Shown here: positions 22,186-32,279 of the stretch, in pieces
How positions within the stretch are numbered: position 1 is the first letter of the stretch
Layout: every line of letters begins with the position of its first letter
Notes under the pieces: generated by a model
What the model was told of the DNA's origin: nothing
The model's database searches: none
Seen by the model: only the letters and a program-made list of their open reading frames with translations
Program-made: the position numbers and the translations under genes
Assembly: GCA_032622095.1 (NCBI GenBank)
Contig: CP136063.1
Span: 30,568,987 to 30,632,986 of the forward strand
Length of the DNA: 64,000 nucleotides
Reading direction: 5' to 3'
Source: Siphonodentalium dalli
Taxonomy: Eukaryota; Mollusca; Scaphopoda; Gadilida; Siphonodentaliidae

Positions 22186-24848
22186 ATGGCAACCAACGGA
22201 GTGGAAATAAATCGTTGCTCGCACGATGAGTTGTGTAAAATAGTAGGAATTTCTGGGGATTCAGCAATGAAGATAGTACTCCATAGGTCACAGAAAGGTG
22301 ATATCAAAAATAGCAAAGAATTGTCAGAGTTACTCACCCCCCCACCTATGTGCCAGAATTAAAGGGCCAATTGACTATGTAACAAGCAAGGGACAAGTAG
22401 CAACCCAGAAGGAGGAGAGCGCAATCAGGGAGTATCCGGAGTTCTCTCTTTCTGATGAGGACTTTCAGGAACCCAAGTATTCCAGCTCTCCAATCACTAC
22501 GAGAGGTAGACAAGAAAGAGAAAGGGAAGAGCATGTGGCCTCTTACAAAAGAGAAACAGATCATATGGCCTCTTTAAAAAGAGAAACACAGCAGAGAGAG
22601 ATAACGGAATATGAAAAGATAAGGCAACAGGAGTACGAAGATCAACGAAGGGAAGATCGAGAACAGGAAGAAAAAGACCTGCGACGTGGGACAATCAGCA
22701 AGGAGCAAGGAGATATCCAACCGAGGGACCAACAGGATAGTCGAGGAAAGGAAATGTCGAGAGTGCGGAAATCGTATGAAGAACAGCAAGGGGACTGGTA
22801 TGACCGCGTAGAAGAGGAAAGACACAAGTGGCAGGGGAAAATAGACAGAATTCGAGAGGATTTCAAACGAGAAATGTACCAAATAGAAAAGGAACTTTAA
22901 ACAAGCTAACAGTGAGGAACAACAGGTAAGAGGAAGTTTGAGGAATGTGCAAGAGGCTCTTAAAAGACAGAAGGAGCAGGTGGAGAGGGATGAACAGAAA
23001 AACAGAAAAGAGTGGGATGAAATATTAGGACAGATGGAGTTGAGGGAAAAAGAAATTTATTCCCTGAAGAAAGAGTTGCTCCAATCTACGGAAGAGAAAA
23101 CACAAGAATGTGAGGCCCTGAGAGAAGAAAAGAGGGCACAGGCTCGAAGCTATGAAGATAAGTTGAGGGACGAGAGAGAAGGGCGCAGGAAAGAGAAGCA
23201 AAGCTATGAACAAGCTAGGGTGGTACCCGAAGTACAAAGACACCCCACCCATTTTCCTCCACCAATCTGGCAACAACCACCATTCCCGTATGGAAACAAT
23301 CAGCAGTACACGTACCCGCCTAACCAGGTGGCGACCCCAGCGATGCAGATGCCACCAGCCACAATACCTCCAGTGACACCAGCGGTACAGGCAGTGGCCG
23401 ATCCAGGGAGACGGGAAAGGGAGCCGGAACGAAACGACAGAAGGGAGAACGAGGAACCAAGGAGATGGGGTGAGGACCGGGAGCAATATAGAGGTGAACG
23501 TAATGACCGGGGAAGATATGATAGAAGGGACAGGATAGGTGTTGAGAAAATACCATCTCGACTAAAGTTCGATGGAACCTCCATGTGGATGGAGTTTGAG
23601 AAGCGATTCGTCCATTTCGCCCAGCGCCAGAATTGGGATGAGGAAGAAAAGAAAGAGAAACTGGTCTGGTGTTTGGAAGGGAAGGCGGCCGAATTCTGCG
23701 CGATGGTCGATAGACAGGATGAAATGTCCTATCAGCAACTTCTGAGGGAACTCCGAAGTAGATATGAGGAACATGATCGTCCTGAGAAGGCCCAGACGGA
23801 TCTAGCAGTGGCCAAACAACATACAGATGAACCTCTAGAGGACTGGGCAGACAGGGTCCAAAAGCTGTCAATACAGGCCTTCAGTGACGCGCCGGGGGCA
23901 GTCCAGCAGAGACAGGCAGTACTAAAGTTCTGCCAAGGACTACTGGACAAGGAAACAGGGCAACATGTTGCCACTTCCGCCCAGCCAACCATTAAGATGG
24001 CAGTGGAAAAGGCGCAACTCTTCCAGCAGACCACGCAGGCAATATACGGGAAGAGACTGAAGAAAGAGGTAAAGGCCACATGGGTAGATTCGGATTCAGA
24101 TTCTGATGGGGCCCAAATCAGCCAAGTGTATAGGCATCGGGACAATAGGGGACGAGGGGATGGAAGAAGGGCTCCCGACTTGGGGGATGGAAGAAGGAAC
24201 AATTCCAGGTATGACCGGAATTGGAGGTCAGAGAGATCTGAGGGTCCCAACAATTCCAGGTATGACCGGAATTGGAGGTCGGAGAGTCCGAAGAACTCCG
24301 GGTATGACCGGAATTGGAGGTCGGAGAGTCCGAAGAAATCCGGGTATGACCGGAATTGGAGGTCGGAAAGTCCAAAGAGCTCAGGGTATGACCAAAATTC
24401 CCGATATAACCGGTCCCGAAAAACAGAAAATGCAAAGCCGACAAATGATTCCACTCCATGGGGCAAGAGTGAAACTACAAGAGATGGAGACACTGCCAAA
24501 AACAGGACGTCCACAAACCAATCATCGGATGTCAACTTAAGGGTGAGCTCACTAGAAAGCACCGTGGGAGGATTGGATACGTCGGTGGGTGAGATGGCAG
24601 CAAACATTAAGAAGCTGATGGGCCTAGTAGAGGAGAAGTCGAGATACAGGAATTATTCCAACTATGGGGACAGATCGAGAAGCCCTTCACCTAGGCGAAA
24701 TGGGGAAATGGTTTGCTACAAATGTCAAAAACCAGGCCACTTTCGCAATAACTGTCCCCAGAATCAACAACAGGAAAGATTCTCAAAGAAAGTATCATTC
24801 AATAAGAACGAGGAGTTAAACGAGAGCGGGTCGTCCATCGAGGCCTAG
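22186..24848 (+). CDS. gag: gag polyprotein of the LTR element (two frame breaks)
   Basis: ATG at 22186 opens M-A-T-N-G-V-E-I. The frame moves +1 within a C7 run (22337-22343) and again at CTT-TAA-A (22895-22901), then is open to TAG 24846-24848. The total is about 885 codons, long for Ty3/gypsy Gag. The first third is a highly charged Arg/Glu/Gln coiled-coil-like region. A Pro-rich patch follows (23230-23390). A retrotransposon capsid domain comes next (about 23545-24040; K-F-D-G-T-S, W-C-L-E-G-K-A-A, L-E-D-W-A-D-R). Then there is a 16-residue repeat region and a CCHC zinc knuckle C-x2-C-x4-H-x4-C at about 24714-24755. Gag packages the RNA into particles. The breaks may be indel errors; the second could also be a programmed shift (see findings). 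Confidence 0.85.
24195..24395 (+). repeat. 48-bp in-frame repeat in gag
   Basis: Four to five copies of a unit encoding Y-D-R-N-W-R-S-E-S-P-K-(N/K/S)-S-G are arranged in tandem just before the zinc knuckle. The Arg/Tyr/Ser-rich composition suggests a disordered RNA-binding stretch. Confidence 0.85.
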
Positions 24849-27220
24849 AAACGACCCGAATCAAAGAAGGCCCAGCCAAAGAGAAAAAGCCTTCAGAACG
24901 TGGAAGCTCCACTATAAGTAGAGAGGGTAATGCACAACCAAGTTGTAGAACTTATAGCCTGGAGGACGAAGAGTTCAATGCATCGATATTCAATGTTGAC
25001 TCTAACCAAACAGGTAGTGAGTTCAAAGGAGTTGTGAGCAAGCCCGGGAACGAGGTAGGTACATCAAAACGCCCTAGCCCAATGGTGAAGCTGGACGATG
25101 CATTGTTACCCGATGCTCAGCCGGCTTACCAGGTGGATAGGGACACGAGTGGGCCTATCTTGATATCTGCCGACGAAAGAAATAAGTGGAGTAGACCAGA
25201 ACCCAGGAAGGAACCGATAGGTGATACGAGGGACAAAATACCCACGGCTGGGAAAGAGGTAAAGCAAGTCGCAGAAAACTCGTGGAAGGGTGACGACGAA
25301 ATCCTATCGGAAGAGAAATCCGAATGGATCATGCCAGCAAACAGCATGAGTGGACCCCCTAGTCAAAGAAAGGCTGAGATCGAAGAGATAGGGAACTCAG
25401 AGGATCACGATGAAACGGATCTGGTAGTTTCCCCGGAATTGGGAATAGCTCAGCCTAGCGAACCATCTCCGGGTACGCTAAACAACGAAGAAGAAACCGT
25501 TGAATTGACGATCCAACAAGTTAGGGGAACCATGCTTTACATCCCAGTAGAGATCAATGGGAGCAGATTGAATGCCGTTGTTGATAGTGGTGCAGAAGTA
25601 ACCATCGTATCGGATAAGGCTTTCAAGAGGCTGGAGAAACAGCCTGACATCCAGAAAAAGGCGAAGATGCATACGGCAGGCAGGAATTTATGCATGAATG
25701 CGTGGATCACCCAGCCGACCAACTTGCTAATAGGGGGAAAAATATACAGCCACCCCTTATATGTTGCTCCCGTGGCCGATGATATGCTGTTGGGGTTAGA
25801 TTTCATGAAAAAACATTCTGCCCATATAGACCTAGACCGGGATATTATCGAATTGGGAGAAATCACTGTCAAGATGGAACGCTTAGGGGATGCTGCCCAT
25901 GATGGACAAATCCAAGTACGAGTTTCAAAGGCGACCGTGGTACCTCCAGGACAGGTGTGCTTGTGCCAGGGTGTCATGGCCGAAAATCTCAAACCATACA
26001 TCCTGGAAGGAACGGAGCATCCTAGTATCATCATTCCGAGAACTGTTCACAGTGCCGGGAAAACCCCAGTGATCTGTCTCGTCAACACTTCAGAGAGATA
26101 TATTAAATTCAAGCGAGGGCAAGTTATCGCCGCAGCATCTGAAGTGGAAGTATTGCGCTGTGACGGCGGCGCCAGTGTATCAGCAGTGCGAGTCGGAACA
26201 GAACCGTACAAAATCCCAGAACATCTGATGGATTTATATAATCGTTCAGCGGAAAATTTAGAGGCAAGCCAGCAGGACGCTCTGGCTCAACTCATAAGTG
26301 AGTACGCTGATGTTTTCGCAATAGACGAATATGATCTGGGGAACTTCACGGCAATGGAACACACTATAGATACCGGAGATGCTCTGCCCATTAAAATGAA
26401 CCTCCGCCGAACACCCGTGGCTTTTGTCAATGAAGAAAAACAGCTGTTGGACAAAATGCTGAGAGCCGGCGTGATTGAACCCAGCACTTCAGAATGGGCA
26501 GCTGCACCAGTACTGATCCGGAAACGGGATGGCAGTATTCGCTGGTGCCTCGACTACCGCGGTCTGAAGTCGGTGACTAAAAAAGATGTCCGGCCCATTC
26601 CCCTGTTCTCAGAATGTGTGGATTTGTTAAGCCAGAAACAGCATTTTAGCCACCTGGATGGAAATTCTGCGTATTGGCAGATTCCCATTCGAGAAGAACA
26701 CCGCCACAAGACTGCATTCCTAACAAAATACGGGACCTTCCATCACGTCCAACTCGCTTTCGGTCTTTGTAACGCGCCAAGTTGCTATTCCAGGGCCATG
26801 AGCCTTGTGCTCCAGGGGTTAAACTGGAATATAGCCTTGGCATTCTTAGACGACGTTCTGGTGATGGCGTCAGATTTTTCTAGCCACGTCGTCAACCTTA
26901 AGAGGGTCCTGGAAAGATTCCGGAAATACCAACTCCGCCTAAAACCCCAAAAGTGTGGATTGTTTCAAAGAAAAACAGAATTCTTGGGGCGAACGATAGA
27001 CGGCCAGGGCATGACGATGACAGATGCCTCCTGCAAGGTCATCGAGGAGTGGCCGACCCCTCGAAATAGCAAGGACGTAGAAAGATTTTTGGGATTGGCA
27101 GGATACCACAGAATGTTCGTAAAGAACTTCTCGAAGCTCGCCGCCCCCTACACCAGTTCACGGGGAAGAATCCAAAATTTGAATGGGGTTACGAGCAAGA
27201 AGAGGCTTTCCTTGCCTTAA
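24806..27220 (+). CDS. pol: pol part 1: aspartic protease and reverse transcriptase
   Basis: The -1 frame has no stop from 24806 to about 27150. A long acidic linker is followed by a retropepsin-like protease with active site D-S-G-A (25583-25594). The RT has L-D-Y-R-G-L (about 26553), H-L-D-G-N-S-A-Y-W-Q-I (26653 on), F-G-L-C-N-A-P and catalytic F-L-D-D (26843-26854). F in place of Y in the YxDD box is seen in some Ty3/gypsy RTs. A one-base loss in the C5 run at 27144-27148, at the junction to RNase H, throws the frame so that it ends at 27220; homologous sequence continues in the next frame. No independent start is needed, since expression would be by frameshifting from gag. Confidence 0.9.
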   Translation, partial: ERGVKRERVVHRGLETTRIKEGPAKEKKPSERGSSTISREGNAQPSCRTYSLEDEEFNASIFNVDSNQTGSEFKGVVSKPGNEVGTSKRPSPMVKLDDALLPDAQPAYQVDRDTSGPILISADERNKWSRPEPRKEPIGDTRDKIPTAGKEVKQVAENSWKGDDEILSEEKSEWIMPANSMSGPPSQRKAEIEEIGNSEDHDETDLVVSPELGIAQPSEPSPGTLNNEEETVELTIQQVRGTMLYIPVEINGSRLNAVVDSGAEVTIVSDKAFKRLEKQPDIQKKAKMHTAGRNLCMNAWITQPTNLLIGGKIYSHPLYVAPVADDMLLGLDFMKKHSAHIDLDRDIIELGEITVKMERLGDAAHDGQIQVRVSKATVVPPGQVCLCQGVMAENLKPYILEGTEHPSIIIPRTVHSAGKTPVICLVNTSERYIKFKRGQVIAAASEVEVLRCDGGASVSAVRVGTEPYKIPEHLMDLYNRSAENLEASQQDALAQLISEYADVFAIDEYDLGNFTAMEHTIDTGDALPIKMNLRRTPVAFVNEEKQLLDKMLRAGVIEPSTSEWAAAPVLIRKRDGSIRWCLDYRGLKSVTKKDVRPIPLFSECVDLLSQKQHFSHLDGNSAYWQIPIREEHRHKTAFLTKYGTFHHVQLAFGLCNAPSCYSRAMSLVLQGLNWNIALAFLDDVLVMASDFSSHVVNLKRVLERFRKYQLRLKPQKCGLFQRKTEFLGRTIDGQGMTMTDASCKVIEEWPTPRNSKDVERFLGLAGYHRMFVKNFSKLAAPYTSSRGRIQNLNGVTSKKRLSLP
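24815..24858 (+). promoter_or_regulatory. Gag-Pol -1 ribosomal frameshift signal
   Basis: The heptamer G-TTA-AAC (24815-24821) is in the gag frame. A 5-nt spacer follows, then stem CGGGTCGT (24827-24834), a 16-nt loop containing the gag stop codon, and the perfect complement ACGACCCG (24851-24858). The pol frame is -1 to gag and opens at 24806, so the two overlap exactly here. GUUAAAC is a known functional slippery heptamer in some nidoviruses. All three required parts are present with normal spacing. Confidence 0.8.
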
Positions 27221-28779
27221 GAGAAGCCCTTAGGACACCCCCGGTTCTTGCTCTACCGACAATAGAGGACCCATTCATACTGGATACGGATGCCTCGGAC
27301 GGGGCGATAGGCGCAGAGCTAATCCAAGTCCAGGAAGGGGTGGAGAAGGTCATTGTGTATGGAAGCATATCTTTGAGTCGGGAGCAAAAGAACTATTGCA
27401 CGACTCGTAAAGAATTACTGGCCGTGGTATTTTTCGCCAGGACGTTCCGGCACTATTTGCTGGGGCGACCTTTTGTGGTGCGAACTGACCACGCCAGCCT
27501 GACATGGCTCCTACGCTTCAAGCACCCCCAAGGCCAGATTGCACGATGGCTGGAAGAACTGAGCCAATACCAGATGACTATTAAGCATCGCCCAGGAGCG
27601 CGTCATCAACATGCAGACGCAATATCACGCCTGGTGGATGAAGATCCTTGTCATTGTTTCAAGGCAGGTGTGATATTAGAAGATTTGCCCTGTGGTGGGT
27701 GCAAATACTGCCAAAGGGCAGAAGAGAAATGGGGAGCATTCATCGACTCGGTTGATGACGTGATCCCCTTGGCTCAAGTCAGGGCACAGTCCGTAAACCT
27801 GGAGCACCAAGTTATGGATGTGACGTGTCCCATGCTGTGGCCATGGGATCCAGGGGGGTCGAGAATGAAAGAACACCGGACGGAAATAAGGGAACTTACC
27901 TTAATTCCCGACTGGGGTTCGGAACTAAGATCCCACCCTACCGTGACCTGTGTTGCGAAAGTGACAAATGGGGAGGAAATCTCCCACCAAGTTGGGGTAG
28001 GTGTTGCGAGAGCAACAATAGGGGAAGTTCAAGGGAACCCCGAATCCGGGTTAATAAAGGTAAGTGCGACAGACTTAGGAAAAGTCCATTTTATCGGTTC
28101 CATTGACATACCCCATATGGAAATTATTACGGTGAGTCAGGTCGTGGCAGAGGCATGCCCTCTTCAACTGTATACGGCTGACGACCTGAAAGAAGCACAA
28201 GGCGAGGACGTGGATTTACACAAAATTATAGAGTGGGTACAACAAAAGAAGGATCCTGAAGAGGGAGAATTATTTAGATGCAGTCCTTGGGTGAAATATC
28301 TGAGGATTAATAAAGATCGCTTGAAGATGAGAGAGGACTCTAGGGCAACCATTCCCTATCGCCATTCTCCATTAAGGAAATCTTCAATGCGCCACTCACC
28401 ATATCCGAGACCTCAGGGGTCAGGGATGGCCCAGCCTTATGAACAGCCCCTTCGAGAACGTCAACGTTCGGTCGCACCCTTTCGATCACATCAGGGCAAC
28501 ATGTCATTGCGGAGATCAAGGTCTTCTCCTTCTCGTAGGAATCCGTCCAGTCTCGACTCGCGAGATATTGGGATTCCTTCAGCTCAGTCTTCTCGTAGGA
28601 ATCCGTCCAGTCTCGACTCGCGAGACATTGGGATTCCCCCGTCTCAGTCTTCCCAGATAGACCCGTCCCGTCTTGACTCCCGGGACAGTGGGATCCATCT
28701 ATCACCTTTCATCTTGCAGAATCCTCCCGTCTCGAATCTCGAGGCTCTGAGGCTTCACCATTATATTCTTCTATTCTGA
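27149..28779 (+). CDS. pol: pol part 2: RNase H, pre-integrase segment, then linker
   Basis: RNase H residues include D-T-D-A-S-D (27283-27300), T-R-K-E-L-L-A (27403 on) and T-D-H-A-S-L (27484 on), as in Ty3/gypsy. The frame then gives H-Q-H-A-D-A-I-S-R, a Cys-rich patch (C-x2-C-x2-C-K-Y-C, about 27690-27714) and a segment near 28156-28340 resembling the helical region that precedes integrase (D-D-L-K-E-A-Q-G, W-V-K-Y-L-R-I). Where the His2-Cys2 finger and D,D,E core should follow, the sequence becomes a Ser/Arg/Pro-rich linker with 60-bp repeats. The frame ends at 28779 because of an apparent one-base loss near 28726-28728; the linker goes on in the frame of the next ORF. Confidence 0.8.
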
Positions 28780-28950
28780 AGAATCCTCCCCGTCTCGAAT
28801 CTCGAGGCTCTGAGGTTGCACCATTAAATTCTTCCATTCTGAGGAATTCGCCCCATCTCGATTCTCGAGATTCTGAGGGCCCATCATCATATTGTTCTGT
28901 TCTGGAGACCCTACCCCGTCTCGAATCCCGAGATTCTGAGGTTTCCAGTT
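28531..28950 (+). repeat. 60-69 bp in-frame repeats in the linker
   Basis: About seven units each contain CGTCTCGA(A/C)TC(T/G)CGAG or a close variant, encoding S-L-D-S-R-D-I-G or R-L-E-S-R-G-S-E. The first three are exactly 60 bp, later ones about 66-69. The repeat motif continues across the frame break, showing that the two frames were once one. Confidence 0.85.
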
Positions 28951-31007
28951 TTAACGTCATGCCATTGACTGGGGGAGCTACGACAGAGATCAATACCTCT
29001 GTTAACTCTACAGATTCTCGGGTAATTCTTCCCATGGAGTTACTGACTGAGGAAGTCAATTCTCTTCCTTCTTTGGAGACCTCTCTTGTTGAACCAGGAG
29101 AGAAGCAGGTTAGCAAGAAAGTTCCATCTCGTAACGACACCAAGTGTCCTCTGTGCGGTCAACCGTCTAAGAAGATGGAACGGCATTGCATGGTCCATCA
29201 TCTCCCTCAAACAGTCTGGGAATTTAGGACAGCAGATCAACCCCAACCGGAAGATTGGGAATTTCTTTTGCTCTTCCTTGCTAAACGTCTTAACTGTAGT
29301 CTCGCGGAGTTGATTGGAAAGTGTAATAACAGCTCCGCAAGGATGCCGTCTTCTAGCATCACACCCGATTGTTTGACCATGATGGCAGAATTTCAGTCTT
29401 TTCTTCACACACAGTATGATTGGCCAGTGGTGGACAAGTTTTCTCTCCATCCCATTAACTCTGTGGCCGTGCTTCTGCACTGGAGACCTCTTTGCAATTT
29501 GCTACTCCAAATTCCCCCGGAGGGACAGAAGAGTTTTCGTAATCTTTGCCCAGGTCGCCTTTGCAATTTTGTAACCAGATCTGGGAAAGCTCGACTGAAC
29601 CAGCAGCATCTGACCGCTGAATTGAACCTGACTAATGTAAAGAAGTCCGATGGAGTACCGATATCCACGAAGAAGAAACCGGTTTATCCGAATCTCCACA
29701 TCCAGATATCAGGCGAGTCTTTTCCACCACCCCATAAACTCCAGATAAGATGCGGACCTCCCCGAACTGTCAGCTGTTCCCCTCCAACTGCAGATCCTGC
29801 GATTTCAACGCTCCCCCCACCTTCCGAGGTTAAGATCAGCCACTCAACAGGTTCTGACAATACTGTTCCACCTGTCCAGCAACCGCCAATCTACACTCCA
29901 GATGCTGTTTCTACAGTTCTGGATCCGGGTGTACTTACTGTGGATGCTGTACTTACAGTTCCGGTTCTCTCGGAATCTCCCACTGGGTCAATGGACACGA
30001 CCCTGGTTCTGGGAAGTGACCCTCCCCTTACACCGGAGGTCAGCGACTCTGCCAACGCGGATAGTATTTTTGGGAGCCCATCAGGCCAGTGGCCTCCCCT
30101 CAGTGTTCCGCAGAATAGGATCAGCCGAATCACTCTTCCTATTCTTCCCCCACCTCGGGATTTTGGGCTAGCTAGAATGGCTGTAGATTCACACTTCCAT
30201 TTGGATCGCTTGCATGATCGTCTTAGAGGCTATCCAAAATTTGACATAGACGACATGCTCCAATATCGACCTTCGCCATTCCCGACGACTCCTATCAACC
30301 TTATAGGTGGAGTGATGATCTTCTGTGATCCATCCACTTACCCGGTTGACATCCGTGTTGATACCCCGTTTAAGACGGCCGTTGGTCTCCATCCGAAGAA
30401 AGCCGGTCTTTATTCATCTTACCATAAACGTCTCGATGAATTGTTTGCGCATCCCGGTACAGTCGCAATTGGCGAAATTGGACTGGACCGGACTGTGGCA
30501 GCTAGCTACTGGGAGCAGCAAGATTCTGTCTTTAGGGATATCGTCAAGTCTGCAGTACTATATCAGAAGCCCATAGTTCTTCATTTAAGAGGTCTTGCGA
30601 AATTCCCTGCTGATGTCTATGCCCGAGGACACAAGATTGTCTCCGACGTCTGTCCTCCTAACCAACTAATTCATCTTCACTGCTTCAATGCTGGCGTGGA
30701 GGAGTTCCAACAGTGGAGCAACTCCTTTCCCCATTGCTACTTTGGTTTTACGGCTGCTGTGACATTCTTCAACGTATCTCAGAAAAGGGCGTTGCAAGCC
30801 ATACCTTCTTCCCGTCTTTTGTTGGAAACAGACTCTCCCTACTTTGGTCAACCTTGGGGAGCCGAAATCAGTAGCCCTGCCTATATTGGAAATGTTGCGC
30901 GAGTCGTATCAGACATCCGGAACGAAAGTCTTCAGGACATCTTGCAAGCAACGATTCTGAATACTAGCCGGTTTTACAGAACACCTGTTCCGGGGAACTT
31001 CCTTTAA
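28677..31007 (+). CDS. Zinc finger plus TatD-family metallonuclease ORF in the LTR element
   Basis: The frame is open from 28677; the first ATG at 28959 gives 682 codons. From that ATG, residues 63-80 form a C2H2-like finger (C63, C66, H76, H80). Residues about 85-250 are unrecognised, and about 260-400 are Pro/Thr-rich. Residues 407-670 are a full-length TatD-family domain. The ligands are all present: D-S-H-F-H (H412, H414), G-E-I-G-L-D (E506), V-L-H-L-R (H542), H-L-H-C-F (H574) and E-T-D-S-P (D625). TatD enzymes are TIM-barrel, metal-dependent DNases (3'-5' exonuclease or AP-site activity in known members; TATDN1-3 in animals). The ORF is uninterrupted, in the element's sense strand, and sits where integrase would be. 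It was probably once fused to Pol through the repeat linker. Whether it is active or used by the element is inference. Confidence 0.85.
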   Translation, partial: LPGQWDPSITFHLAESSRLESRGSEASPLYSSILKNPPRLESRGSEVAPLNSSILRNSPHLDSRDSEGPSSYCSVLETLPRLESRDSEVSSFNVMPLTGGATTEINTSVNSTDSRVILPMELLTEEVNSLPSLETSLVEPGEKQVSKKVPSRNDTKCPLCGQPSKKMERHCMVHHLPQTVWEFRTADQPQPEDWEFLLLFLAKRLNCSLAELIGKCNNSSARMPSSSITPDCLTMMAEFQSFLHTQYDWPVVDKFSLHPINSVAVLLHWRPLCNLLLQIPPEGQKSFRNLCPGRLCNFVTRSGKARLNQQHLTAELNLTNVKKSDGVPISTKKKPVYPNLHIQISGESFPPPHKLQIRCGPPRTVSCSPPTADPAISTLPPPSEVKISHSTGSDNTVPPVQQPPIYTPDAVSTVLDPGVLTVDAVLTVPVLSESPTGSMDTTLVLGSDPPLTPEVSDSANADSIFGSPSGQWPPLSVPQNRISRITLPILPPPRDFGLARMAVDSHFHLDRLHDRLRGYPKFDIDDMLQYRPSPFPTTPINLIGGVMIFCDPSTYPVDIRVDTPFKTAVGLHPKKAGLYSSYHKRLDELFAHPGTVAIGEIGLDRTVAASYWEQQDSVFRDIVKSAVLYQKPIVLHLRGLAKFPADVYARGHKIVSDVCPPNQLIHLHCFNAGVEEFQQWSNSFPHCYFGFTAAVTFFNVSQKRALQAIPSSRLLLETDSPYFGQPWGAEISSPAYIGNVARVVSDIRNESLQDILQATILNTSRFYRTPVPGNFL

Positions 31008-32270
31008 TATTCTCTCCCTCAGTCGGGACCAACCGCCACATAGGCGTTTCTTTGTGTATTATATTGTAATGTTTCAACTAGCCGGACCGATGAAGTAATC
31101 ATCATTCCTGTTTTTCATGGTAGAATTATCATCTTCCCCTTTAGTAGAATTCCTGTATATATTCTGGAACTTCTCTTGAACTAGACGGACCCATCATGAT
31201 TCCTGTTTTAGATAACGTTGGAAACAAATTAATTTGTCAAATGTTTGAGTATTCTTCCATGTATTTCCCCGTAGGTTCACTAAACAAATCTGAGGTGACT
31301 GAATCAAATTGGATAGTATTGTTGGGTGTATGGAAGCAATCACGAGTATCTGTATTGTCTATTTAGTCAGGAAGTAATAATGGGATTCTATATTCATAAG
31401 TTAACATGGTTTAATATAAAGTATTAGATATCACGTAAGTTTGTCAAGTTGAAACCAAACAGACCCCCTATTCTATTTAACACAGAGGTTATTAATCACA
31501 TTAATTCATAAGTAAGCATAATAAATGGTAATTTCCACCTGTCAGCCAAAGTGCGTCTTTCTTGTTCAGTGTCCAGTTCTGTTTCCTCTGTCTTTGGAGA
31601 TACAGGGAGTCCTTTCTACATCCATATTTCGGCCAAGCCCACTGGACATCTTTCTTCACCACACCGCTGTCTTTGTGCTCCATCATGCGGTTGATTGTAA
31701 TCACCAGGGACCGTTGAATTGATGTCCGGAAACTGTCTTTATGCTATTTTTGGCACAGAGCGGCACCTTCGAAATTGTTAATGTCACGCTGTTAAACATG
31801 TTGTCGTTAGTTTTCATCAATCAGAATATGAAATATATATATATTTAGCAGCACAAACACACAGCCGAACACTGAATATATAATTATCAGGATCGGAAAG
31901 TTGACGAAATTGACGAGTCATTTTGACGAAGTTTAGCAACAAAATCCACATTTCCGTCTCCCCGTGTGGTTCGACACTACAACGTCACCAATGAAACAAA
32001 AACAGGACATTGTATTCATGTTTCACATAGTTTATTCTATGCATTAAAGTCACAATCAATGGTTAATCATATTCAACATGTCAGCTGAAATACGTGTTAT
32101 CTTGTTCGCAGTCAGTTCTGTTCGAAAATAACAAGACAGTCAATGACTGTGGGGTCGCTCACCAGACTGCAAAGACTGATAAGACTGGGACTCTGGAGAC
32201 CACAACAGTCAGAACTTTTCATAATCACTTTAAAAGAAGTAGATATCTAAAGAGTTAAATCTAAAACAAC
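31008..32270. other. 3' region of the LTR element, non-coding
   Basis: AT-rich after the TatD stop; no env-like ORF, no integrase. Two similar phrases (about 31540-31600 and 32080-32130, around GTCAGTTCTGTT) suggest an old duplication. Confidence 0.5.
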
Positions 32271-32279
32271 AAATTTGGA

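Noticed and set aside
22574-24607. Long minus-strand open frames across gag
   Set aside because: They mirror the biased Arg/Glu/Gln codons of gag and its 48-bp repeats, with no domain of their own.
27144-27220. A second programmed -1 shift between RT and RNase H
   Set aside because: The break is in a plain C5 run inside a normally continuous domain junction with no stem after it; a one-base loss is simpler.
28709-29143. Minus-strand open frame over the linker repeats
   Set aside because: Produced by the 60-69 bp repeat; the plus-strand frame is continuous into the TatD ORF.
30177-31007. TatD domain as bacterial contamination
   Set aside because: It is in one ORF with an upstream finger and linker whose repeats run on from pol, all between two matching LTRs.
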